A stretch of 29,127 bases of DNA from a virus. The notes under the pieces are model-generated. The model was not told where the DNA came from and did not search any database. It worked only from the letters and a program-made list of their open reading frames with translations. Both the position numbers and the translations under genes were made by a program. This document shows positions 7,234 through 14,950 of the stretch, in pieces. How positions within the stretch are numbered: position 1 is the stretch's first letter; the number at the start of each line of letters is the position of its first letter. The stretch covers positions 1 through 29,127 of IMG/VR virus record IMGVR_UViG_3300046411_000544; one strand, 5' to 3'.

Positions 7234-10200
7234 ATGTCATTAAATTCCAAGACGACAATCAAAGTTATCGACCTGATTTGTGAAGGTCCAATTGAAGGCA
7301 TACAGGGACGCAAAGGTGTATTCCTAAACGAAACACCTGCTGGTGATAAGAAAGTCCAAAAAGAAGACTTTGAACGAAGAGACGGTTTTAGAAATCAAAA
7401 AAGATTTGAAGGCGAAACAAGCATTGTCACTCCCCAAGTCGTAGGATTGCAGGTTGGCAATAATTACTCTGAAACCCTTAACGCAAGCAACGAAGTTACT
7501 GACAGAGATTATGGACCTGGCAGTGTTATACAAACAGTTACTGATTTAGAGGCCGATTCTGTTGAGCTAATTTTTACTGTACCAAGACTTTATTCAACTG
7601 CTGTTGAAGGCTTGGCCCGCGGGCAGTTATTTCCTGCGCGAATAAGAATGGAAGTTGAAATACAAAACTCTGGAGGTGGTTATGTTACGCGTTTTACGAA
7701 AGAAATTGAAGGCATATCAACTTCAGGATACCAGTTTAAAACGCCGAAGATTGATCTTCTTAAAAACTTTCTGCCTGGCGTTACTGGGCCTTGGAACATT
7801 AAAGTAAGGAAGCGCAAATTCGAGAATGCCGAAGATGCTTTTGAAATAAAAAAAACCGACTTAGTTGATTTACCTCAAGAGAAAACATCTTTGCAACAAG
7901 GTCGTGGTGACGTATTGGAATGGAGCCAGATTCTTGTCCACAAAGATGTCAAGGTTAACTATAGGGGCACTGCTTGCGCTGCTTTATCTCTTGACGCTGA
8001 GCAGTTTCAGTCGTTGCCTTCGCGTGCATACGACGTCAAAGGTCGGAGAGTAGCAATTCCATCTAATGCCACTCCACACAAAGATGGATATTTACAATTT
8101 TCAAGCCTTCCGTTCGACGGAAGATTAAAAAGTAAAGCAGCGTGGACAACGTGTCCAGTCTGTTGTTTTTACGATATGTTGATCAACAAGCGTTATGGTG
8201 CTGGCGACTTTATCAATGTTGACAACATAAGTTGGATTGATTTGATTCCAATAGCCAAGTATTGCAATGAGTTGATTGATGTACCTGGAGGTACAGAGGT
8301 GCCGCTCGGACCATATCCGCCTGGTGTCGAACCACCTGAACCCAAACTTCAAGAACCAAGGTTTGCAATTAATACTGTTATTGGCAACCAAGCTGACGCA
8401 TACAGCGTTATTCAAGATCTTGCCAGCGTGTTTCGTGGCATGGTTTTTTGGAAGGCTGATACGGTACAGCTTGCGGCAGATCATGGCAACTTAGATGGTA
8501 GCAACCTCGATCCTATTCATGTTTTTACCAACTCAAATGTAGTTGAAGGAAGCTTTGTCTATAGCGGTTCATCATTAAAAACACGGAGCACAAGAGTTGT
8601 CGCGAGATACAATGATCCAGGTAACTTCTACAAACCAAATTATATTATTGTCGAAGACAAAAACGCAATCAGCAAGTATGGATTGCAGACACGCGAAATT
8701 GTAGCGTTTGGTTGTACGTCTAAAACGCAAGCGCAACGCATGGCAAAATGGGTCATGACGTCAGAAGAGTTAGAAGGTGAAACAATTACATTTTCTGTTG
8801 GCTTAGAGGGTTTAAATGTTTTGCCTGGTCAAATATTTGCGGTGTCTGATGCGATGCGTCAAGGTGCAAGGTTGTCTGGACGAATAGTCGGAGCAAACCT
8901 AACGAAAATTATTGCAGATCAAAATGTTTCATCTTTGCCTGGCAGCAACGATCAACTGACTGTTGTCTTGCCTGATGGACGCGTGCAAGTGCGTGCGGCA
9001 ACTCTTAACGGCACATCGACGATAACTGTCAGCCCAAATTTTGACGAGCCGCCAGCTGATAATGCAGTTTGGACTATTACCGACACAAGCGTTGCAAACC
9101 AAAAGTTTAGGTGTTTGTCTGTAGCCGAAGGAGAGGACGGTGTCTATTCTATCGTCGGCGTTCAACATGTTGATAATATTTATGATGTTGTTGAAGGTAA
9201 AAATTCAGCCCTAGATTTTGTTGACACGACGTTATTTGACGATGCGCCCAACAAGCCGACAAATTTACAAATTCGTTTCTTTGACATTACACAAGATCGC
9301 AATAGATTTAAACAGATTAATATTTCTTGGTCGCGTGGTACAGATTCGCGAGCAGTTAAATTTCTTGTTAAATACAAGATTACAGACTCTGGCAATGTGC
9401 GACAAATCTCAACAACAAACACGAATATAGATGTTAGTGACAGTGTATTGGCGAACCAAAAAGTTTCTGTTGAAATCATCGCAATAGGTCCTGAACCCGA
9501 CAATAAACGTTCGGAACCTGCTGAGGCTAGTGCTTTTGCGGTGCCAGCCAATGTTTCGGATGTGATTGATGGTGGCACAGTGCAAAATCGCCCGCCTGAT
9601 CCAGAAGAGGTAACGCTAGAGCCAATAGGAAAAGATCAAGTCATTGTGCGTTGGTCGCCTACTGCAAATGGTCAAAACCTTGATGAGTTTGTTGCAGTGA
9701 TACGTCATTCTGGCAAGACAGATGGTTCAGGTATTTGGTATAAATCAAACTTGCTAAGAAAGGTAGAGGCAAGAACTACATACGCCTCATTGCCAATGCT
9801 AGAAGGAGAGTATTTAGTAAAATTTGAAAATGATCAAGGCGTAAGAAGTTTGAATGCCGCGAGCGCCGTAATCAACTTGCCGGATCAATTGCCGCTGTTC
9901 AACTATGAATCAATTCAAGCAGCAATTAGCGGCTTCCCTGGCTTAAAAGACGGTGTTTATTTTGATGATGGGTTTGATGGTTTGGTGCTTGACGGTGATG
10001 CGTCGTTTGATGATGAGGTTTCTAACCTTGACGCTTTAACTGCCAACATTGATTCTATTTTTGGGACGCAACGTACTAGCGGTACATATTATTTTGCAAT
10101 GGGCTTTGACTTTGGCGCAAAATACAGCCCTTTATTTAAGCGGACGCTAGATAGCGTAGGCATATACAGGACAAACACCTTCGATGATCGGCTTGATTTA

Positions 10201-10773
10201 ATTGATACTTGGTCTGACTTTGATGGTGAGATTGCTGACGATACCAATGTTGAGATCTACTTACGCACTGCGACAACTGCATTGGACAGAACAGATGACT
10301 TTGTTGATACGGAAGACGGTAGCTCTTTGCAGCTTGAAACAGCAGATAATTTTTTGAACGATTCAAACTTAAACTTTGGTCCCTGGGTGCCACTAGAAAA
10401 CACTAGCTTTGCCGGACGCTACTTTCAATTCAAGGCAGTGCTAACAACTGACAATGTTGACCAGTCGCCGTCTGTCGAAGGATTGGCAATTGATGTCAAA
10501 TTTGAGCGACGGACAGAACACAGTGAAAACGTTATTGAGTCAGGTTACGGAGCAAAAACTGTAAATTTTGAATACCCGTTTTACACAGACGCCAATACAG
10601 ATGCGTCCGTAGGCATCATTGCTTACGACATGCAGCCAGGAGATTACTTTACGCTTGGCGAGCCAACGTCAACAGGGTTTACTGTAACCTTCAAGGGTGG
10701 CGCGAGCGGCACTACATTGATCAATAGGCGATTTAGATATACTGCAGTAGGATACGGTACAAAGCAACCTTAG
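7234..10773 (+). CDS. Central tail tip / receptor-binding hub protein (lambda gpJ-like)
   Basis: An 1179-residue protein with the gpJ hallmark N-terminus (TTIKVIDLICEGPIEGIQGR, VFLNETPAGD) and the conserved WTTCPVCCFYDMLINKRYGA and NTVIGNQADAYSVIQDLAS blocks in the first 400 residues. Two fibronectin type III-like segments follow, near residue 670 (PNKPTNLQIRFFD) and residue 785 (PPDPEEVTLEPIGKDQVIVRW). The C-terminal 300 residues are beta-rich and phage-specific, with GRYFQFKAVLTTDNVDQSPS, which recalls the C-terminal part of other J proteins. The protein forms the tip spike that plugs the tube and contacts the receptor. It starts 5 bases after the I-like gene. Family assignment is confident; receptor specificity cannot be read. 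Confidence 0.93.
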   Translation: MSLNSKTTIKVIDLICEGPIEGIQGRKGVFLNETPAGDKKVQKEDFERRDGFRNQKRFEGETSIVTPQVVGLQVGNNYSETLNASNEVTDRDYGPGSVIQTVTDLEADSVELIFTVPRLYSTAVEGLARGQLFPARIRMEVEIQNSGGGYVTRFTKEIEGISTSGYQFKTPKIDLLKNFLPGVTGPWNIKVRKRKFENAEDAFEIKKTDLVDLPQEKTSLQQGRGDVLEWSQILVHKDVKVNYRGTACAALSLDAEQFQSLPSRAYDVKGRRVAIPSNATPHKDGYLQFSSLPFDGRLKSKAAWTTCPVCCFYDMLINKRYGAGDFINVDNISWIDLIPIAKYCNELIDVPGGTEVPLGPYPPGVEPPEPKLQEPRFAINTVIGNQADAYSVIQDLASVFRGMVFWKADTVQLAADHGNLDGSNLDPIHVFTNSNVVEGSFVYSGSSLKTRSTRVVARYNDPGNFYKPNYIIVEDKNAISKYGLQTREIVAFGCTSKTQAQRMAKWVMTSEELEGETITFSVGLEGLNVLPGQIFAVSDAMRQGARLSGRIVGANLTKIIADQNVSSLPGSNDQLTVVLPDGRVQVRAATLNGTSTITVSPNFDEPPADNAVWTITDTSVANQKFRCLSVAEGEDGVYSIVGVQHVDNIYDVVEGKNSALDFVDTTLFDDAPNKPTNLQIRFFDITQDRNRFKQINISWSRGTDSRAVKFLVKYKITDSGNVRQISTTNTNIDVSDSVLANQKVSVEIIAIGPEPDNKRSEPAEASAFAVPANVSDVIDGGTVQNRPPDPEEVTLEPIGKDQVIVRWSPTANGQNLDEFVAVIRHSGKTDGSGIWYKSNLLRKVEARTTYASLPMLEGEYLVKFENDQGVRSLNAASAVINLPDQLPLFNYESIQAAISGFPGLKDGVYFDDGFDGLVLDGDASFDDEVSNLDALTANIDSIFGTQRTSGTYYFAMGFDFGAKYSPLFKRTLDSVGIYRTNTFDDRLDLIDTWSDFDGEIADDTNVEIYLRTATTALDRTDDFVDTEDGSSLQLETADNFLNDSNLNFGPWVPLENTSFAGRYFQFKAVLTTDNVDQSPSVEGLAIDVKFERRTEHSENVIESGYGAKTVNFEYPFYTDANTDASVGIIAYDMQPGDYFTLGEPTSTGFTVTFKGGASGTTLINRRFRYTAVGYGTKQP

Positions 10774-10775
10774 AA

Positions 10776-11759
10776 ATGGCTCAGGCGTCTGATCGGACCG
10801 TTGATAATGGCACGGGCGCAGCAGTACGCTCAGACATCAATGCAAGGTTGTCCGCATTGTTTACAAACCATAGCGGTACTACTGATACTGCCATGGTTGA
10901 AAAATATGCGTATCAGTTTTGGGCTGACACTACGGCAAACCAGCTCAAAATACGCAATTCTGGAAACAATGCGTGGATACCGCTGCGAGGTTTGACCGAT
11001 GGTGCTGTAGAAGCAAGCACTACGTTGCCATTTAAGATTGGCGGCACCACTCGCATGAGCATTGGCGGCACCCTTTCGGATTCTGATGGCGGACCTTCTG
11101 TATTTATTAAGACTTCCGTCAATCCACTTCAGACGAACAACGCTAACAATGAAGGCGCTCAATTCACACAACGTGGACGATTAAACATTGGTTTAAACCA
11201 GGCGTTTGCTCTTGGCATAAACAGAATAGGCAATGACGGCAACTTAATTAGATTTTTTAGAGACGGCGGCACTACAGAGGTAGGAAACATAAGCGTAAGT
11301 AGCGGCACTGTCAGCTTGGTAGGTGCTCACTTGTCGCGTTGGTCTCAACTTTCAGGCAATGCAGACCGAATTGAGATACAGCGCGGCACCGTGCTTAGCA
11401 ACCTTGATGAGATGTGCGAATGGGGAAATGAATTCAACGATGTACTAAACCGCATGAAAGTATCAAGCGTTGAAGGCGACGTCAATGTGGCAGGTGTTTT
11501 TCAATGCTGGGACGACGATGATGATGTCTACACAAAAGATTTTTATTGTGCAATGACGGGTGATTTTGTCATTCGTGTTTCACAAGGCGTAACGGTTGCA
11601 AGAGGCGACCTGCTTATGTCTGCTGGAGATGGAACGGCTAAGCCACAAGGCGATGACATTGTGCGGAGTAAGACTATCGCCAAAGTTACTAGCGCAGAAG
11701 TCCAAACAACTTACGCTGATGGCAGCTATTGTGTACCTTGTGTTCTAATGGCTTGCTAA
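10776..11759 (+). CDS. Tail fibre protein with shared marine-phage C-terminal domain
   Basis: The 327-residue product starts with an attachment-type module (AAVRSDINARLSALFTNHSG...YAYQFWADTTANQLKIRN...AWIPLRG) common in marine phage fibres. A beta-rich middle follows (GAQFTQRGRLNIGLNQAFAL). The last 130 residues (RIEIQRGTVLSNLDEMCEWG, DFYCAMTGDFVIRVSQGVTV, RGDLLMSAGDGTAKPQGDDI, SYCVPCVLMAC) resemble C-terminal domains I associate with fibre maturation or intramolecular chaperones of the Peptidase_G2 type. I see no defined catalytic dyad, so cleavage is only a possibility. It begins 2 bases after J and ends 1 base before the next fibre gene. Confidence 0.75.
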   Translation: MAQASDRTVDNGTGAAVRSDINARLSALFTNHSGTTDTAMVEKYAYQFWADTTANQLKIRNSGNNAWIPLRGLTDGAVEASTTLPFKIGGTTRMSIGGTLSDSDGGPSVFIKTSVNPLQTNNANNEGAQFTQRGRLNIGLNQAFALGINRIGNDGNLIRFFRDGGTTEVGNISVSSGTVSLVGAHLSRWSQLSGNADRIEIQRGTVLSNLDEMCEWGNEFNDVLNRMKVSSVEGDVNVAGVFQCWDDDDDVYTKDFYCAMTGDFVIRVSQGVTVARGDLLMSAGDGTAKPQGDDIVRSKTIAKVTSAEVQTTYADGSYCVPCVLMAC

Positions 11760-11760
11760 A

Positions 11761-12858
11761 ATGTCAAATCGCAAAATAAGCGACCTTAGTGAAATCGTCA
11801 CACCTGCTAGTGGCGACCTGATTCCGATTGTTGATGTCAGTGAAGCGGTTGATGCGGCCAAAAATAAAAATGTCACTTACGGTAATTTATTTAAAAAAGT
11901 ACTAGACGGCACGGCGGCTGCACCAAGCATTGCTTTTGATTCAGACGCTGGGCAGACAGGCTTTTACCGCCCAGCTGCAGATCAAATTGGTCTAAGCATC
12001 AATGGATCTAATGTTGGCACCGTAACAAGTGCAGGGTTGCAACTTGGTACTGGCACAGCAGCAGCACAGTTTCATCTGTTCAGCACTGATACAACAGATC
12101 AGGTCATTATTGAAAATACTGATGCTGGCTTAGATACTGCGCCTGATGTCGTGTTGTATCGCAACTCAGCATCACCGGCAGACAACGACAACTTGGGTAA
12201 TATCGAGTTTCGTGGTCGCAATGACAATAGTCAGGATCATACATATGCACAAATCTTGGCAAAAATTGAAGATGCTAGCGATGCAACGGAAGATGGAATT
12301 ATTGAGATAATTACAAGCAGTGCAGGTACGCAGTCGGCAAGAATCAAAGCAGTTGGTCAATTTGTCGGCATCAACGAAGCAAATCCTTTGCACTCTTTGC
12401 ACGTTAGTGAGTCAACAGTAGCTACTGCACTTTTTGTTGAGTCAACAGAAAACGCAGCATCATCGGCTGCTGATATTGTTCTTTATCACCACAGGGGCGG
12501 CGCTGCTGGCGTAGATAATGACGTTATTAGCTCGATCATATTTCAGTCAAACAATGACGCGAGCACGCCTCTTGCTCACACTTACGCTTCTATGGTTGCG
12601 TCGATATTAGACGCTAGCGATACAACAGAAGATGGCAAGCTGGATTTGCAAGTTCAGTCTGCAGGCACACTGACAAGCATGGTCGCGATTGCTGCTGCCA
12701 ACATTACGCTTGGCGCACGTCCGATCATTCCGACCCTGACTCCTGCCTCAGCAACAGCTGCTGGCACTGCTGGCGAGGTCGCATGGGACGCAAACTATAT
12801 CTACGTTTGTACTGCCACGAATACCTGGAAGCGAGTGGCAATTAGCACTTGGTCTTAA
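11761..12858 (+). CDS. Tail fibre protein with two internal repeats
   Basis: A 365-residue fibre-like protein. Residues 1-45 (NRKISDLSEIVTPASGDLIP...KNKNVTYGNL) form an N-terminal module shared with the protein starting at 12883. Two related segments of roughly 75-80 residues follow, about 12103-12330 and 12427-12666: each has an ADIVLY/PDVVLY strand, a NDN/DNDVIS loop, HTYAQILAKI or HTYASMVASI, and a DASD-TTEDG turn. They look like successive blades of a trimeric beta-structured shaft. The C-terminus TAAGTAGEVAWDANYIYVCT plus NTWKRVAIS is a widespread fibre tail module. No receptor is predictable. Confidence 0.75.
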   Translation: MSNRKISDLSEIVTPASGDLIPIVDVSEAVDAAKNKNVTYGNLFKKVLDGTAAAPSIAFDSDAGQTGFYRPAADQIGLSINGSNVGTVTSAGLQLGTGTAAAQFHLFSTDTTDQVIIENTDAGLDTAPDVVLYRNSASPADNDNLGNIEFRGRNDNSQDHTYAQILAKIEDASDATEDGIIEIITSSAGTQSARIKAVGQFVGINEANPLHSLHVSESTVATALFVESTENAASSAADIVLYHHRGGAAGVDNDVISSIIFQSNNDASTPLAHTYASMVASILDASDTTEDGKLDLQVQSAGTLTSMVAIAAANITLGARPIIPTLTPASATAAGTAGEVAWDANYIYVCTATNTWKRVAISTWS

Positions 12859-12882
12859 ACTGTCGTCAAAGCCGTCTGAGCC

Positions 12883-13842
12883 ATGTCAAACGTCAAAATT
12901 TCACAGCTCACGGCTTACGTCAGCCCAGCTAGCACTGATGTCTTGCCGATCGTTGACTTGGTCAACGATCAGACTAAGAAAGTTACAGTTGCGTCTTTAG
13001 TCCAAGCGTCAGGCACTGTCGCTGCAGGCGGGACGACGGGTCAAGCATTGATAAAAGCGTCAAATACTGATTTCGATACAACGTGGACGACGCTGTCAAA
13101 TGGCACTGTTACTTCTGTAACTGTGTCTGGTGGCACAGGGATTGGTTCAACTGGTGGCGCGATTACGTCTAGCGGCACAATCACGATTAACTTGCTCGAC
13201 ACAAGTGTCTCTGCAGGCAGCTACACCAACGCCTCTATAACAGTTGACGCGCAAGGCCGTATTACTGCGGCTAGTTCTGGCACGGCGCTAACAGCAGACG
13301 GAGGCAGTTTTGCAAGTGGGACGCCATCGCCCCGTACTGCTATACGACTTGCACGCGGCACATACGCAAACTTGAACGCATCTCTTGCTGACCTGCAGGA
13401 AGGCGAGATCTGTTATGCCACCGATCAGGACAAGCTCTATGTCAAGAAGGGTAGTGCGCTTGTATCAACGCAAGCCGTTATACCTGCTGATAATGCGGTT
13501 ACTGGAGCAGCGCAAACCTTTACGGCTGCACAGCGTGGAGCGATTACAACGCTGACACCTGGAGCTACGGTCACGCCTAACTTTGCTGCGTCAAACAACT
13601 TTTCGCTAACCCTGGGTCAAACGACAACGATCGCCAACCCTACAAATCTAGTGGCCGGCCAGTCTGGCTCTATCTTCTTGGTCCAAGGCGGTAGTGCCTA
13701 TACCGCAAGCTGGGGCAGCTACTGGGATTTTGCGTCTGGCACCGCACCAGTGCTTAGTGGAGCGTCCAAGGTTGACCGGCTTGACTACATCGTGCGGTCT
13801 ACAACCTCAATCCATGCTGTATTTACTGCGGATTATTCTTGA
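12883..13842 (+). CDS. Tail fibre protein with Mtd-like middle and duplicated C-terminal domain
   Basis: A 319-residue structural protein built from three parts. The N-terminal 45 residues (NVKISQLTAYVSPASTDVLP) match the start of the preceding gene's product. The middle carries SAGSYTNASITVDAQGRITA and a segment LADLQEGEICYATDQDKLYV, the pattern seen in N-terminal domains of major tropism determinant-like proteins. The last 115 residues (TFTAAQRGAITTLTPGATVT through STTSIHAVFTADYS) recur in the product of 14477-14950. It looks like a receptor-binding or adaptor fibre assembled from exchangeable modules. Low Cys and high Ser/Thr/Gly content fit a beta-rich virion protein. Confidence 0.72.
   Translation: MSNVKISQLTAYVSPASTDVLPIVDLVNDQTKKVTVASLVQASGTVAAGGTTGQALIKASNTDFDTTWTTLSNGTVTSVTVSGGTGIGSTGGAITSSGTITINLLDTSVSAGSYTNASITVDAQGRITAASSGTALTADGGSFASGTPSPRTAIRLARGTYANLNASLADLQEGEICYATDQDKLYVKKGSALVSTQAVIPADNAVTGAAQTFTAAQRGAITTLTPGATVTPNFAASNNFSLTLGQTTTIANPTNLVAGQSGSIFLVQGGSAYTASWGSYWDFASGTAPVLSGASKVDRLDYIVRSTTSIHAVFTADYS
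13492..13839 (+). repeat. Fibre C-terminal domain, copy 1
   Basis: This segment encodes about 115 residues that match the C-terminus of the gene at 14477-14950 at most positions (AAQRG.ITTL..GATVTP.FAASNN.SLTL and IVRSTTSIHAVFTA). The DNA has diverged at many third codon positions, so the duplication is not recent. Confidence 0.8.
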
Positions 13843-13874
13843 ACGCTAAGCTGAGGCTGCACTAGGCGCTAGGT

Positions 13875-14474
13875 ATGTCAATACAACAGCTCCGCAGCAG
13901 TGCTGCTCATAAGCGACCGATCGCAACGACGTTGTCGGTTGGTCAGCTTGCTGTCAACACTAATCTTGCCTCTCCTGGCCTGTTTTTTAAAGACAGCAAC
14001 GGTGATCTAGTCAAGGCTGGTCCTGTTCACATTGGTGCTAACGCCCCAAACAGCTCACCAGCTACGACATCAGCAGCTGCTCTTGTTTCAGGCACCGTTT
14101 ATCAGATCCTGACGGTTGGAACGACTGACTTCACTGCTGTCGGCGCAAGTGGCAATACGGTTGGCGTCATTTTTACGGCTACTGGTGCGGCAAGCGGTAC
14201 AGGCACTGTTTCGGGGCAACAAGGCAACGAGAAGGGAGAGCTTTGGCTTGATACGACTAGCACGGCTCAATTAAAGGTCTATGACGGTAGTGCATGGCAA
14301 GCTTCTTCTCCGTCTGCTTCTTCTGGAACAGGGGTTGTTTTGCAGAATGCACAGGCTATTGCTGCGGACTTAACTTTGACGACCAGCTACAATGGCCTTA
14401 GTGTTGGTCCGGTCACTGTGAACGCAGGCACCACAGTTACAGTTCCAGCGAACGCTACCTGGCTAGTTCTTTAA
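13875..14474 (+). CDS. Virion structural protein, fibre-associated (unknown family)
   Basis: A 199-residue protein with an N-terminal module (RPIATTLSVGQLAVNTNLAS, PGLFFKDSNGDLVKAGPVHI) that I recall at the front of many cyanophage structural proteins. A Thr/Gly-rich beta segment (YQILTVGTTDFTAVGASGNT) follows, then a GELWLDTTSTAQLKVYDGSA 'display' module and a short C-terminal strand set ending TVPANATWLVL. No catalytic residues or membrane segments are seen. It sits in the fibre block, 2 bases before the next gene, so a role as adsorption protein or fibre connector is inferred from composition and position. I cannot name a family. Confidence 0.65.
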   Translation: MSIQQLRSSAAHKRPIATTLSVGQLAVNTNLASPGLFFKDSNGDLVKAGPVHIGANAPNSSPATTSAAALVSGTVYQILTVGTTDFTAVGASGNTVGVIFTATGAASGTGTVSGQQGNEKGELWLDTTSTAQLKVYDGSAWQASSPSASSGTGVVLQNAQAIAADLTLTTSYNGLSVGPVTVNAGTTVTVPANATWLVL

Positions 14475-14476
14475 TT

Positions 14477-14950
14477 ATGGCTTTCGGGACTGTCAAGGTT
14501 GATTCCATTACCAGCAGCACGCAGACGCTGACGGTTGATAGTTTATTGGAATCGGGTGATATTGGTACGACTGTTCAGGGTTATGACGCTGACACAGCCA
14601 AGACCGATACGGCTCAGACTTATACAGCAGCACAACGTGGAACGATTACGACGTTGACGTCTGGGGCAACGGTAACACCTGATTTTGCAGCATCTAACAA
14701 CTATTCTTTAACGCTTGATCAGAGCCTGACAATTGCTAACCCTACTAACTTGACCGCTGGTCAATCTGGTTCTATCTTCCTTGTCCAAGATGGTACTGGA
14801 TCCCGTTTAGCAAGCTGGGGTTCTTACTGGGACTTTGCAGGTGGAGTAGCGCCTGTCCTAACGACCGATGCCAACGCTGTTGATCGTGTGGACTACATTG
14901 TCCGGTCAACAACTTCTATCCACGCTGTTTTCACTGCTGCATACTCATGA
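14477..14950 (+). CDS. Short fibre-like structural protein sharing the duplicated C-terminal domain
   Basis: The 157-residue product has a short N-terminal segment (FGTVKVDSITSSTQTLTVDS) of the kind that anchors marine phage fibres. It is followed by a C-terminal domain of about 115 residues closely related to that of the 12883-13842 product, with the same SWGSYWDF and STTSIHAVFTAAYS blocks. It looks like a minimal version of that fibre: anchor plus terminal domain with the middle missing. Its stop overlaps the next start as ATGA, so it is probably coupled to the large fibre gene that follows. Confidence 0.7.
   Translation: MAFGTVKVDSITSSTQTLTVDSLLESGDIGTTVQGYDADTAKTDTAQTYTAAQRGTITTLTSGATVTPDFAASNNYSLTLDQSLTIANPTNLTAGQSGSIFLVQDGTGSRLASWGSYWDFAGGVAPVLTTDANAVDRVDYIVRSTTSIHAVFTAAYS
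14594..14947 (+). repeat. Fibre C-terminal domain, copy 2
   Basis: Second copy of the domain at 13492-13839. Protein identity appears to be around three quarters by eye, with most nucleotide differences at synonymous sites. The presence of the same terminal domain on two neighbouring genes suggests duplication followed by exchange of N-terminal parts. Confidence 0.8.

Noticed and set aside
12883-14950. Diversity-generating retroelement suggested by the Mtd-like segment and a repeated C-terminal domain
   Set aside because: No reverse transcriptase gene is seen. The two copies differ mainly at silent third positions rather than at adenines, so they are not a template/variable repeat pair.
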